This document shows, in pieces, positions 9,370-17,998 of a stretch of 64,000 nt of DNA (within the stretch, counting starts at the first letter, position 1; every line of letters begins with the position of its first letter). The DNA is taken from assembly GCA_017305635.1 (NCBI GenBank), contig JAFKKF010000015.1, positions 1-64,000 of the forward strand, in the 5' to 3' direction. The position numbers and the translations under genes are program-made. The notes under the pieces were generated by a model. That model made no database searches, was not told the DNA's origin, and saw only the letters and a list, made by a program, of their open reading frames with translations. The stretch is from Hyphomicrobiales bacterium. GTDB lineage: Bacteria > Pseudomonadota > Alphaproteobacteria > Rhizobiales > Kaistiaceae.

Positions 9370-10221
9370 TCAGACCGAAAGCAGGATGAGCGAGGCGATT
9401 CCAGCAGCTATGCAATAGGAACCGAAGGGCCGAAGCGTATCCGTCTCGAAATAGCGGAGAAGGAACCGGGTTGAGAAAAAGGCGGTGACCGCGGCACAGG
9501 CGGCGCCCAGCAGCGCCACGCCCAGCCCGTCGCTTCCCCCGGCGAACAGGTCAGGCACCTTCAGGACCGCCGCGGCGAAGATGATCGGCGTTGCGAGAAG
9601 AAAGGAATATCGCGCCGCACTGTGGTGGGACAGCCCACAAGCGAGGCCTGCTCCCATGGTCAGGCCGGTGCGGGAAAATCCTGGGATGAGGGCGAGGCAC
9701 TGCGCCACGCCGATCATGGTTGCCTGGCCCCAGGACAAGGATGCGATCTCTCCGTCATCGTTGCGCTGGTATCCGGTCGCGCGCCGGCGTTTCAACAGCT
9801 CGACGGCGTGAAGCACGAGCCCGTTCGTGACGAGCGCGATTGCCACGATGCTGGCCGCGCCGAAGAGCTGCTTGAGACGTTCCTCGAACAGCAGTCCGAG
9901 CAATCCGGCGGGGATCGTGCTGACGACGAGCAGCCAGCCGATTCGGGCTGGCGTATCGTCGCTCGAGATCTGTCGTTGCCGGAGCGAGCGAAGCACGCCG
10001 CCAATAATGGCCAGCCAGTCGCGCCAAAAAAGCCCCATCAGGACGAGCGAAGTGGCTAGATGGGTCAGGACCAGGAAGGCGACGAACTGGTCATTTGACC
10101 GATCCACGGACCACCCGAGCAGGGCTGGTATCAGGACCGTGTGTCCGAGGCTGGATATGGGAAAGAGCTCGGCGAAGCCTTGCAGCAGGCCGAGGATTAC
10201 AGCTTGAGCATAGGAGAGCAT
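9370..10221 (-). CDS. uppP: Undecaprenyl-diphosphatase (BacA/UppP)
   Basis: 283-residue integral membrane phosphatase that recycles undecaprenyl pyrophosphate at the cytoplasmic membrane; extra copies give bacitracin tolerance. The two family motifs are present: the Glu-rich AVILGLLQGFAELFPISSLGH near the N-terminus (E18-x-x-PISS-x-GH) and IPGFSRTGLTMGAGL in the second half (PGxSRSG-type), with about eight helices. The canonical E-x-x-E-x-x-P reads GFAELFPISS, so the first glutamate of the motif is replaced by Gly/Gln in the LLQGFAEL stretch. Length and motif order are typical. Confidence 0.92.
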   Translation of the reverse strand: MLSYAQAVILGLLQGFAELFPISSLGHTVLIPALLGWSVDRSNDQFVAFLVLTHLATSLVLMGLFWRDWLAIIGGVLRSLRQRQISSDDTPARIGWLLVVSTIPAGLLGLLFEERLKQLFGAASIVAIALVTNGLVLHAVELLKRRRATGYQRNDDGEIASLSWGQATMIGVAQCLALIPGFSRTGLTMGAGLACGLSHHSAARYSFLLATPIIFAAAVLKVPDLFAGGSDGLGVALLGAACAAVTAFFSTRFLLRYFETDTLRPFGSYCIAAGIASLILLSV

Positions 10222-10576
10222 GTGACCCGCGGCCGCCGTTGTCGTTGCCCGGCAGGCCGAACGGTCTCCGGGGGCAAGTCAGGCCGCGAGTAGCCGTAGT
10301 CAGTTAGGGCAGAATTAGCGACTCGCCACCGCGGGGAATGACAGAGCGCAGACTCCGCGGCGCTCTATTCGCTGCCTAAGGACATTTTGCCAGATTGACG
10401 GCATCGGGACGATCCGGATGGGGGGACCAAGACTGGTGGGAGTGAGATTGTACTCTACCAAATCTCTTGCGAAGCCACGATCCGGTGGCGAAGTGCGAAT
10501 CTCACGTTCCCCTAATTCGGCACGCTAGTCAGCGCAGTGGGGCCAGTTTCAAGAACGACAGTTGACGAGAGCGTAC
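10222..10576. other. Intergenic gap between uppP and the PepSY gene
   Basis: About 355 bases between divergently placed genes. No convincing ORF, repeat or hairpin. It must hold the promoters of both flanking genes; I cannot place them with confidence. Confidence 0.4.
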
Positions 10577-10909
10577 ATGAAGACCGCCGCTGTAGCGTCA
10601 CTTCTCATCGTCGGCTTTGGTGCGGCAAGCCTTGCTTCCGAAGCGCCGGCCGATAGCTATGGAATGAAGAGCGTTAAGCTCTCCGTGGCCGAAGCCGTCC
10701 AGATCGCGGAAAAGGCCGTGGGTGGCAAGGCTACCGCAGCGTCATTGGATACCTCGACAGGCGGCGCCGCCTATGAGGTCGACATCACACTGGCAGACGG
10801 ATCCATCAAAAGTGTCCTCGTGGACGCGATGACCGGAACACTTCGTACCGTGTCGGTGGACGAAGAAGGAAATGGGGACGGCGGCGAACAGCAGAGCGAC
10901 GTCGACTAG
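10577..10909 (+). CDS. Periplasmic PepSY-domain protein
   Basis: 110 residues: a signal peptide (MKTAAVASLLIVGFGAASLA, cleavage near ASEA) followed by one PepSY domain: LSVAEAVQIAEKAVGGKAT, then YEVDITLADGSIKSVLVDAMTG. The acidic Gly/Gln tail (EEGNGDGGEQQSDVD) is probably disordered. PepSY proteins are thought to modulate proteases or sense envelope conditions, and small ones are often regulated by QseB/PmrA-like systems such as the one at 735-2728. A TTG at 10562 is an alternative start. Confidence 0.8.
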   Translation: MKTAAVASLLIVGFGAASLASEAPADSYGMKSVKLSVAEAVQIAEKAVGGKATAASLDTSTGGAAYEVDITLADGSIKSVLVDAMTGTLRTVSVDEEGNGDGGEQQSDVD

Positions 10910-10995
10910 GAGGCACAGCTATGGGAGTCGCCGGCCCTCAGCCGGCGGCTTTCGAGCTGTCGGCGAGGTCTCCTGTCAGGCCAGCGAGCTGCTAA

Positions 10996-11535
10996 ATGAA
11001 CAACGCAAATCTAGCCGGCGGATCGACGGCGATCCCCGAGGCGAGCATTCATCGCTTCTTTGAATTCACTCTGCTGCTCAAGCTGCTGCACAGCGTTTTG
11101 GAGATTGCCGGCGCGGGACTGGTCGCCTTTCTCAGCCCGGGCACGATAGTCGCGATCGCTACGTTCCTGGTCGGCGGCGAACTAGTCGAGGAACCGAACG
11201 ATGCATTCGCGTCGTTCCTGATGCACCAGGCAACGGCGCTCGCGACGAGTTCCAAGACATCGGCAATCTTCTTTCTAGTGAGCCACGGAGCAATCAAGCT
11301 CATCCTCGTCGCCGCGGTCATGGCCGGCCTTCCGCTCGCGTATCCCGTGTTCATCGCAGCCCTCAGCCTGCTGATTGGCTACCAGACGTATTCTTTGATG
11401 GTCGCATATTCCTGGTGGATGGTCGTCCTAGCCGTCTTTGACGTTGCCGTGCTCTTCCTCACTTGGCACGAATACCGAACCCTGATGCGCCTTGGCGGTG
11501 CGAAGCAATTGTCGTCGCGTCGTGCGCAGGAGTGA
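10996..11535 (+). CDS. DUF2127 integral membrane protein
   Basis: 179 residues with four or five helices. DUF2127 hallmarks are the opening HRFFEFTLLLKLLHSVLEI, the central SHGAIKLILVAAV motif and YPVFIAALSLLIGYQTYSLM. The function of the family is unknown; members are scattered among soil and plant-associated proteobacteria. It lies 86 bases after the PepSY gene on the same strand, possibly co-transcribed. The last residues are polar and cytosolic. Confidence 0.8.
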   Translation: MNNANLAGGSTAIPEASIHRFFEFTLLLKLLHSVLEIAGAGLVAFLSPGTIVAIATFLVGGELVEEPNDAFASFLMHQATALATSSKTSAIFFLVSHGAIKLILVAAVMAGLPLAYPVFIAALSLLIGYQTYSLMVAYSWWMVVLAVFDVAVLFLTWHEYRTLMRLGGAKQLSSRRAQE

Positions 11536-11789
11536 TAGTTGCTCGCGGTGGGGGATCTTCCGGCGTCTTCACGGATGCGGAATGCGCGCTGGTCCGCGTC
11601 GTACGCAAATCGGCGGTTATGTGACAGCTGCTGCGCGCACGATCGACGCCCGCGCCGTTGAGGGCGGTTGAAGCGGTAATCCGTGTCCGCGCCCTCCTGC
11701 CTTGCTCTGCCGCGACGTTCTTTCGTGAAGCAGCATGGCTCCGATAGATTCCAGGGAGAAGGTGAAGGACCCCGGCCGGAGCAACATGG

Positions 11790-12210
11790 ATGGCCGATCT
11801 ATCAAGACGCGACTTCGTGGCGATGGGGACCGCTCTGGCCGGAACCTCGATGACGGCGGGACAAGGCACTCAAGATCGATCCGAAGCGGGTTTATTGCAC
11901 CGGATGGTCGATGGGCGCCATGACCTCGCTATGGCCAATGGCCAAGCACCCCGAGACCTTCGCGGCCGGGCTGATCATCGCCGGCCAGCAGCGGCCCGCC
12001 GACGTCGCTGCACTCGCTGCGCAGAACGTCCTGATCATCACCGGCGCGGAAGACAACAAGGCGACGCCGTGGAGCGAGAAATGTGTCCCGGTGTGGGAGA
12101 AGGCTGGCGCCAGGATCACACGTCCGACAGAGCGTCTCGGCCAGGCGCTTATCTTCCCAGTGGATCGGCAGGAGAAGCTGGCGGATCAGACCGCTCGACT
12201 TGCTCGTCTC
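11790..12210 (+). pseudogene. Decayed Tat-exported alpha/beta hydrolase with its middle missing
   Basis: An N-terminal twin-arginine leader (MADLSRRDFVAMGTALAGTS) begins at ATG 11790 in one frame. From 11863 a different frame reads LKIDPKRVYCTGWSMGAMTS, containing the nucleophile elbow G-W-S-M-G, and continues FAAGLIIAGQQRPADVAALA and LIITGAEDNKATPWSEKC (the strand carrying the acid residue), before losing similarity near 12200. The roughly 200 residues expected between the leader and the elbow are gone and the catalytic His region is not recognisable. It reads as the wreck of a polyhydroxybutyrate-depolymerase/esterase-like lipoprotein or exported enzyme. Confidence 0.75.
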
Positions 12211-12225
12211 GCTCGACCAATCAGC

Positions 12226-12465
12226 CCCGCGTCTACGTCTACCCTATCGTCACCGGAGCGCGCGATCCTGGAACTCCTGGACGGAATCCCCCAACGCGAG
12301 GGCTTTGAACAGGCTGATAGGCTCGTTGGCGCCTTGACCAACCTAAGCCCGCGCAACTGCAAGACTGCGCCAGCGTGAAGGTGAAGCGCCTCTTCTTCTT
12401 TTTCGCTGACCGCCATGAACACGCCTGGCTTAAATGTATCGACAAGAAAGCCATCGCACCGAACA
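12226..12465 (+). pseudogene. C-terminal remnant of an AbiEi-type (type IV) antitoxin regulator
   Basis: The frame continuing from the hydrolase remnant reads SSPERAILELLDGIPQREGF, then EQADRLVGALTNLSPR. After a small frameshift near 12355 the third frame continues LQDCASVKVKRLFFFFADRH, then EHAWLKCIDKKAI. ERAILELLDELP, the LxxLSPRxLQ segment and VKVKRLFLWFADRHxHxWxxxLD are characteristic of the AbiEi C-terminal domain in proteobacterial transcriptional-regulator/antitoxin proteins. The winged-helix N-terminus and the toxin partner AbiEii are absent. The assignment is from memory of the family pattern. Confidence 0.65.
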
Positions 12466-12494
12466 TCGGGCGCGGAGGCGCTAAGGAAAGAAAT

Positions 12495-13409
12495 TCACGC
12501 CGGAAGCGTGCGCCAGCTGAACGCCGGTGACCATCCGAGCACCTTTCGCGCCGCCGAAAGGTCAAAAACAGAGGCGTGGGGATTGCGCTCGTAGAGGGGC
12601 GACACGGTCGTTTGCCTGCGCTCGCCGTATGCATCGCGAAGGTAGTCGTCCGTCCGGCGGGGCCCGAGGACGTCCGCCGCGGCGATGACGAATGTATGGA
12701 AGCCTTCGAGATCGGTCGCGACGAGGGCCTCTGTCGCGCCGGCGACGTCTTCCGGGAGGACGTAGGCACCGAGCAGGGGGAGGGGCTCGCGCAGCGCCTG
12801 CCTCAGTTGCGGTTCGGCGATCGCATCGAGGTGGACGGGCAGCCCACGCGACTGGCGGATGACGGCATCGCGCAATTCGGGGAAGAGGACATAGGCGGGG
12901 CGGATGCAGGCGGTTGGCACGCCGGTTCGCCGCGCGAAGGCGGCGGCGGCTTCCTCGCTCAATATCTTGCTGAGCCCATAGGGAGCCGACGCCAGTCGCG
13001 GGTGATCCTCGCTCACCGGCAGGGTCTGCGGGCTGTTGCCGGGATGGGCACGATCGAAGCCGAAGACCGCGACGCTCGAGCAGACGAGCACCTTGCGGTA
13101 GCCATGCTGCCGGGCCGCCTCCAGCACGTTGCAGGTGCCGACCACGTTGGTGTGGAGGATGACGTCCGCAGGCGCCGCGACGGAAGCATCGATGCCCGCC
13201 AGGTGGACGAGGATCGTTCCGCCGTCGAGCGCGACGAGGCATTGATCGAGCGATCGGACGTCGGCCCGCCGCAGGTTGGGCATCGCGGCTGCTTCCACGG
13301 ACGCACCTAGGTCCACCGGAATCACCGCTCCGTGGCGCGCGAGCGCCGCGGTGACGAAGGCGCCGAGGCGGCCGGCAGCGCCGGTGATGACGATGCTGTC
13401 GCGATCCAA
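12495..13409 (-). CDS. NAD(P)-dependent epimerase/dehydratase, uronate-dehydrogenase-like
   Basis: Extended-SDR protein of about 304 residues. The N-terminal Rossmann motif is SIVITGAAGRLGAFVTAAL, then LVHLAGIDASV, catalytic Ser in VCSSVAVFG and the Y-x-x-x-K in PYGLSKILSEEA. Short length and the ITGAAGRLG start resemble uronate dehydrogenases, which oxidise galacturonate/glucuronate, but other sugar nucleotide-like substrates are possible. I chose TTG 13409, which has GAGAGGGA just upstream and opens at the first beta strand; ATG 13460 would add 17 residues and lacks a ribosome site. It is divergent from the polyamine-type ABC operon. Confidence 0.75.
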   Translation of the reverse strand: MDRDSIVITGAAGRLGAFVTAALARHGAVIPVDLGASVEAAAMPNLRRADVRSLDQCLVALDGGTILVHLAGIDASVAAPADVILHTNVVGTCNVLEAARQHGYRKVLVCSSVAVFGFDRAHPGNSPQTLPVSEDHPRLASAPYGLSKILSEEAAAAFARRTGVPTACIRPAYVLFPELRDAVIRQSRGLPVHLDAIAEPQLRQALREPLPLLGAYVLPEDVAGATEALVATDLEGFHTFVIAAADVLGPRRTDDYLRDAYGERRQTTVSPLYERNPHASVFDLSAARKVLGWSPAFSWRTLPA

Positions 13410-13441
13410 AAGCGTTCCCTCTCGCAATTTCGCCAGGGGAT

Positions 13442-13461
13442 GATGATACAGTCGCATCATC
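13442..13461. promoter_or_regulatory. GATGAT-N8-ATCATC dyad between divergent genes
   Basis: An inverted repeat GATGAT (13442-13447), 8 bases, ATCATC (13456-13461), upstream of the preferred TTG 13409 and about 135 bases before the ABC ATPase start. It could be an operator serving both directions. It is short, and it would lie inside coding sequence if the epimerase starts at 13460. Confidence 0.3.
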
Positions 13462-13594
13462 TTTGCCAGAAAGAAAACGAATGTTGCAGAGTGTCCGGAG
13501 GTCCGCTACGCTTCGTCCCCATTGGGGCTCGCGTGCCGTCGGATTCAGTCCGGCAAGGGCTGTGAGGGTGTTCAAAGCGGGGACTGTCGCGCGC

Positions 13595-14725
13595 ATGGCG
13601 GATGCTTCTGACCAGCCGGAACGATCGACGGTGGGCGGTGCGGATGCAGGTGCCTATGTGCGCGTGGAGAATGTCTGGAAGAGCTACGGCGCGGGCACCC
13701 CGGTCATCAAGAACCTGAACCTCTCGGTCGCGAAAGGAGAATTCCTGACCCTGCTCGGGCCGTCCGGCTCGGGCAAGACCACCACCCTGATGATGCTCGC
13801 GGGATTCGAGCAGGTTTCGGGCGGCGCGATCGTCCTCGGCGGACGCGACATAAGTTCGGTGCCGCCTTACCGGCGCGGCATCGGAGTCGTCTTCCAGAGC
13901 TATGCCCTGTTCCCGCATATGACGGTTGCGGAGAACCTGGCCTATCCTCTGACGACCCGGGGTCTCGGCCGTGCGGAGATACGCGAGCGCGTTGCAGCCG
14001 CGCTGCAAATGATCCGAATGAGCGATTTCGCGTCCCGCTATCCGGCCAAGCTCTCCGGCGGACAGCAGCAGCGCGTCGCGGTGGCGCGCGCCATGATCTT
14101 CCGGCCTGGGCTCATACTCATGGACGAGCCACTCGGCGCGCTCGACCGCCAGCTCCGCGAGGAGATGCAGCGCGAGATCAAGGACCTGCATGACCTGACG
14201 GGGGCGACCATCGTCTACGTCACCCATGATCAGTCGGAAGCCTTGAGCATGTCCGACCGGATCGCCGTCTTCAACAAGGGACGGATCGAGCAGATCGGAT
14301 CGCCCCAGGAGGTCTACCGCAATCCGGCGACGCCGTTCGTCGCCTCCTTCATCGGCGAGACCAACTGGCTCGCGGGCACCGTCGTTTCCGCTGGCGAGGG
14401 CGAGCTGAAGGCGCGGCTCTCCTCGGGAGAAGAGGTGCTCTGCCGCAGCAAGGACGGGTTGAAGGCCGGGGACGAGGTCAAGATCGCGGTTCGGCCGGAG
14501 AACATCGTCTTCGATCGCGCCCCTGAGCCCGCCTCGTGCCTGAAGACGAAGACGCTCGATCTCACATATCTGGGGCTCTGCACCCGCATCCGGCTGGCTA
14601 GGGAAAACGCCGGCGAGCTCCTTGCGGTGGTCAGTCAGCAGGTGCCGGGGGGCTATGCGAAGGAGGCCGCGGAGGTTTGGTTCAGCCGGGATGCCGCGAT
14701 CCCCTTCGCGGCCGATGCGACATGA
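13595..14725 (+). CDS. Polyamine-type ABC transporter ATPase (PotA family)
   Basis: 376 residues. Walker A is [14 protein letters not shown], the Q-loop region VVFQSYALFPHMTVAENLAY, signature LSGGQQQRVAVARAM, Walker B LILMDEPLGALD and H-loop YVTHDQSEALSMS, with a TOBE-type C-terminal domain (IAVRPENIVF). It starts at ATG 13595 rather than 13463, where the frame is still antisense-like. It is first of four genes (ATPase, two permeases, binding protein), the usual spermidine/putrescine-family layout. The true ligand is unknown; this family imports polyamines, opines, amino-alcohols and other cations. Confidence 0.9.
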   Translation: MADASDQPERSTVGGADAGAYVRVENVWKSYGAGTPVIKNLNLSVAKGEFLTLLGPSGSGKTTTLMMLAGFEQVSGGAIVLGGRDISSVPPYRRGIGVVFQSYALFPHMTVAENLAYPLTTRGLGRAEIRERVAAALQMIRMSDFASRYPAKLSGGQQQRVAVARAMIFRPGLILMDEPLGALDRQLREEMQREIKDLHDLTGATIVYVTHDQSEALSMSDRIAVFNKGRIEQIGSPQEVYRNPATPFVASFIGETNWLAGTVVSAGEGELKARLSSGEEVLCRSKDGLKAGDEVKIAVRPENIVFDRAPEPASCLKTKTLDLTYLGLCTRIRLARENAGELLAVVSQQVPGGYAKEAAEVWFSRDAAIPFAADAT

Positions 14726-15966
14726 CTTCCGGCGTCGCGGACTTCGGCCACGTTCCTCCGCTCCCCGGCGGGCAATCCAGACGCTGGACCGACTACTTGC
14801 CTTCGGGGATGACGCTGCTCCTGCTGCCGCCGGTACTCTTCGTGCTCCTCTTCTTCGTCGGGCCGATCCTCCTGATGCTGTCGCGCAGCGTCTACGATCC
14901 GGAGATCGTCGACGCGCTGCCGCGGAGCGTGATCGCGATCGGCAAATGGGACCGCACCGGGCTGCCCGACGCGACGGTGAAGCGCGCGCTGGTCGAAGAC
15001 CTGCAAGCGGCGCCAGCCGATGCCGTCGGCCGCGCTGCCAGGCGCCTCAATTCCTTCCGGCCCGGCTTCAACAGTCTCCTGACCAAGACCAAACAATCGA
15101 TCGATGATGCGCCTGAAGCCGCGGCTGGTCAGGCAGTCCAGCTCGAGGAGATCGACCCGAGGTGGACCGATGCTTCGTACTGGGCGGCCCTTGCCAACAA
15201 TACCTCGTCGCTGACTGACGCCTACCTGCTCGCCGCCATCGACAAGAAAAGGAATACCCAGGGCGAGATCGTCTCCGTCGAATCATCCCAACGCATCTAC
15301 TGGAGCATCATCGGCCGCACGCTGATGATCAGCTTGGTCACCACGATCATCTGCCTGGTCCTCGCGTTCCCGCTTGCCTATGGCATCGTGGCCGCGGGGC
15401 CCAGGCTCAAGCTGACGCTGTTGGCATTCGTGCTCCTGCCGTTCTGGACTTCGCTCCTGGTGAGGTCGGTGGCGTGGGTCGTGCTTCTCCAGCGCGAAGG
15501 CCTGGTGACCGCGACCGTGCGCATCTTCGATCCCGACTTCGCGGGGTTGGCGCTCGTCCACAACCGGGCGGGCGTGTACATCGCCATGGTTCACACGCTG
15601 CTGCCGTTCGCCGTGCTGCCGCTCTACGCGGTCATGGGGAACATCCCGCGGAGCCTCGCCCAGGCATCGTTCTCGCTGGGCGCGCGGCCGGCACGCACAT
15701 TCTTCCGGGTCTACCTGCCGCAGGCCGCTCCCGGGCTCTACGCGTCCGGTCTTCTCGTTTTCATCTCGGCCATCGGATACTACATCACGCCCGCGCTCGT
15801 CGGCGGCGGCCAGGACCAGCTCCTCAGCTACTACATCGCGACCTTCGTCAACGCGACGGTGAACTGGGGCATGGCCGCCGCGCTCAGCATCGTCCTGATC
15901 CTGCTCATCGTCGTCCTGCTGCTCGCCTTCTATCCGCTCATGAGGAGGTCGGGCCGTGCCCTCTAG
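14722..15966 (+). CDS. Polyamine-type ABC permease 1 (PotB family) with long periplasmic loop
   Basis: 414 residues, longer than the usual 280-310. TM1 (MTLLLLPPVLFVLLFFVGPI) is followed by a hydrophilic insert of about 150 residues (SVYDPEIVDALPRSVIAIGK up to VESSQRIYWSIIGRT) before the five remaining helices of the BPD permease domain. The EAA loop is SLAQASFSLGARPARTFFRV. Insert-bearing PotB relatives are a known subclass and the loop probably contacts the binding protein. Its ATG overlaps the ATPase stop. Confidence 0.88.
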   Translation: MTSGVADFGHVPPLPGGQSRRWTDYLPSGMTLLLLPPVLFVLLFFVGPILLMLSRSVYDPEIVDALPRSVIAIGKWDRTGLPDATVKRALVEDLQAAPADAVGRAARRLNSFRPGFNSLLTKTKQSIDDAPEAAAGQAVQLEEIDPRWTDASYWAALANNTSSLTDAYLLAAIDKKRNTQGEIVSVESSQRIYWSIIGRTLMISLVTTIICLVLAFPLAYGIVAAGPRLKLTLLAFVLLPFWTSLLVRSVAWVVLLQREGLVTATVRIFDPDFAGLALVHNRAGVYIAMVHTLLPFAVLPLYAVMGNIPRSLAQASFSLGARPARTFFRVYLPQAAPGLYASGLLVFISAIGYYITPALVGGGQDQLLSYYIATFVNATVNWGMAAALSIVLILLIVVLLLAFYPLMRRSGRAL

Positions 15967-16816
15967 CGCGCAGGCCGCAGACGGTCCCGATGCCATGGCC
16001 GGCTATTCGCGCCCGGGTGTGCGGAGGCTGTGGAACTGGCGCGTCCTGCTCTACGTCGTCTGCGCGCTGATCTGCGTCTTCCTCATCGTCCCCGTGCTCG
16101 TGATCTTCCCGTTGTCGTTCAATGCGTCGGAATATTTCTCGTTTCCGATAAAGAGCTACTCCCTCCGCTGGTATGCGGAATTCTTCGGCGATCCGAAATG
16201 GCAGGCGGCCCTTTGGAAGAGCCTGCAGATCGGCGTGCTCTCCACGATCGTCTCGACCTTCCTCGGCACCGCCGCCTCGCTCGGGATGCGCCGCCTTTCC
16301 GGCCCGCTAAGGGCGGGGGTGCTCGCCGTCTTCCTCGCGCCGCTGGTCGTGCCGCTGGTAGTTTCGGCGGTCGGGCTGTTTTACGTCTTCGCGCGCCTGC
16401 ACCTCGTCGGGACCGTGACCGGCATCGTGATCGCGCATTCGATCCTGGCCATTCCGTTCGTCGTGATCACGGTTACCGCCGCTCTTTCGAAATTCGACCC
16501 TGTGCTGGAGCGTGCCGGACTCAGTCTCGGAGCGGGGCCGGTCCGGGTCTTCTTCACCGTCACGCTGCCCGCCATCCGGGCTGGCGTCGTCTCGGGCGCG
16601 ATCTTCGCCTTCGTCACCTCGTGGGACGAGGTCGTGGCGGTGATCTTCATAGCCACGGCGCAGCAATTCACCATTCCACGCCTGATGTGGTCGGGGGTCC
16701 GCGAGAACATCAGCCCGACGCTTCTCGCCGCTGCAGTCGTCATCACCGCCGTGTCGCTCTGCCTGATGCTCTGCGCCGCGTTGATACGTCGATCGGATGG
16801 CGGTGCTGAGAGGTGA
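15956..16816 (+). CDS. Polyamine-type ABC permease 2 (PotC family)
   Basis: 286 residues starting at GTG 15956, 11 bases inside the preceding gene. Six helices: the first is VLLYVVCALICVFLIVPVLV, followed by the family-typical LSFNASEYFSFPIKSYSLRWY periplasmic start. The EAA loop is LERAGLSLGAGPVRVFFTVT. The end of the protein is short and basic. It pairs with the permease upstream to form the membrane channel of the importer. Confidence 0.88.
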   Translation: MPSSAQAADGPDAMAGYSRPGVRRLWNWRVLLYVVCALICVFLIVPVLVIFPLSFNASEYFSFPIKSYSLRWYAEFFGDPKWQAALWKSLQIGVLSTIVSTFLGTAASLGMRRLSGPLRAGVLAVFLAPLVVPLVVSAVGLFYVFARLHLVGTVTGIVIAHSILAIPFVVITVTAALSKFDPVLERAGLSLGAGPVRVFFTVTLPAIRAGVVSGAIFAFVTSWDEVVAVIFIATAQQFTIPRLMWSGVRENISPTLLAAAVVITAVSLCLMLCAALIRRSDGGAER

Positions 16817-16880
16817 CTAGCCGAACAAACCTGGACGTAGACCGACAGCAATCGTGCATAGGAAAACTAGGAGAGGAACC

Positions 16881-17945
16881 ATGCGCAAACTGCCAACCTT
16901 CCGTCTGACGACGACATTCTGCGCGGCTGCCGTTTTCGTGGCGGGCATGGCCATGCAGCCGGTGGCCGCGGCCGACCAACTCACAATCGCGTCGTGGGGC
17001 GGCGCGTTCCAGGACGCCCAGGCGGCGGCCTATTTCGAGCCCTTCGCCAAGGAGGCCGGGATCACCATCAATCAGGACACATGGGGCGGCGAGCTTGCGA
17101 AGGTCCGCGCCATGGTCGAGACCGGCCAGGTGACGTGGGATCTCGTGGTTGCGGATTATGGCCACGCGATCGCCGGCTGCGCCGAAGGAATCCTCGAGCC
17201 GATCGACTACGCGGCGCTCGGAAACCCGACCGATCTGGTGGCTGGCACCACGCACAAGTGCGGCGTCTCGTCGGACGTCTTCGCGCTGATGTTCGCCTAT
17301 GACCCCGCGAAGTTCCCGGATGGCGGACCGAAGACCCTCGCCGACGTCTTCGACACCAAGAAGTTCCCGGGCAAGCGCGGCATGCGCAAGCAGCCGAAGT
17401 ATGTGCTCGAGCAGGCCTTGATGGCCGATGGCGTGGCGCCCGCCGACGTCTACAAGGTGCTTGATACGCCCGAGGGCGTGGACCGCGCCTTCGCCAAGCT
17501 CGACACCATCAAGTCGGACATCGTCTGGTGGAGCGCCAACGCGCAGGCGGCCCAGCTGCTGGTCGATGGGGAAGTGGCGGTTTCCGAAATCTACAACGGC
17601 CGCTTCTATGACGCCGTCAAGAATTCGGGCAAGAACCTGGTGCCGATCTGGGAAGGGCAGGTGTACTCGACCGATACCTGGATCATCCCGAAGGGCGCCA
17701 ATGTCGCCTTGGCGCACAAGTTCCTCGCCTACATGCTCCAGCCGAAGGTCCTTGCGAATTTCTCCAACAGGATTCCTTACGCGCCGGCGCGTACTTCTGC
17801 CCTCGAGTTCGTCTCGCCCGAGATGGCGCCGTTCCTCCCGACGGCGCCGCAGAATTTCGCCAGCGCATTGAGCAGCAACGAGGAATGGTGGGCCGACCAC
17901 GACGAAGCGCTGCGTGAGCGCTTCGAGTCCTGGCTCTCGCAGTAA
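16881..17945 (+). CDS. Polyamine-type ABC substrate-binding protein (PotD family)
   Basis: 354 residues with a signal peptide (residues 1-31, cleavage after VAAA). The mature start DQLTIASWGGAFQDAQAAAY is typical of the PotD/AotJ-like cluster, followed by TWDLVVADYGHAIAGCAEGI and WSANAQAAQLLVDGEVAVSE. A GAGAGGA ribosome site precedes ATG 16881. Last gene of the operon and followed at once by a perfect GC hairpin. The fold is certain; the ligand is not. Confidence 0.88.
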   Translation: MRKLPTFRLTTTFCAAAVFVAGMAMQPVAAADQLTIASWGGAFQDAQAAAYFEPFAKEAGITINQDTWGGELAKVRAMVETGQVTWDLVVADYGHAIAGCAEGILEPIDYAALGNPTDLVAGTTHKCGVSSDVFALMFAYDPAKFPDGGPKTLADVFDTKKFPGKRGMRKQPKYVLEQALMADGVAPADVYKVLDTPEGVDRAFAKLDTIKSDIVWWSANAQAAQLLVDGEVAVSEIYNGRFYDAVKNSGKNLVPIWEGQVYSTDTWIIPKGANVALAHKFLAYMLQPKVLANFSNRIPYAPARTSALEFVSPEMAPFLPTAPQNFASALSSNEEWWADHDEALRERFESWLSQ

Positions 17946-17952
17946 GGCAGCT

Positions 17953-17979
17953 CGGCCGGGCGGCAATGCCGCCCGGCCG
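17953..17979 (+). terminator. Perfect 12-bp GC hairpin after the binding-protein gene
   Basis: CGGCCGGGCGGC, loop AAT, GCCGCCCGGCCG, only 8 bases after the stop at 17945. There is no U-tract, so it may protect the 3' end of the abundant binding-protein mRNA or attenuate read-through into the next gene. An ATG at 17966 lies in the loop, which argues against it as the start of the following SDR. Confidence 0.65.
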
Positions 17980-17998
17980 ATACCGGGAAGTTCGAAAA

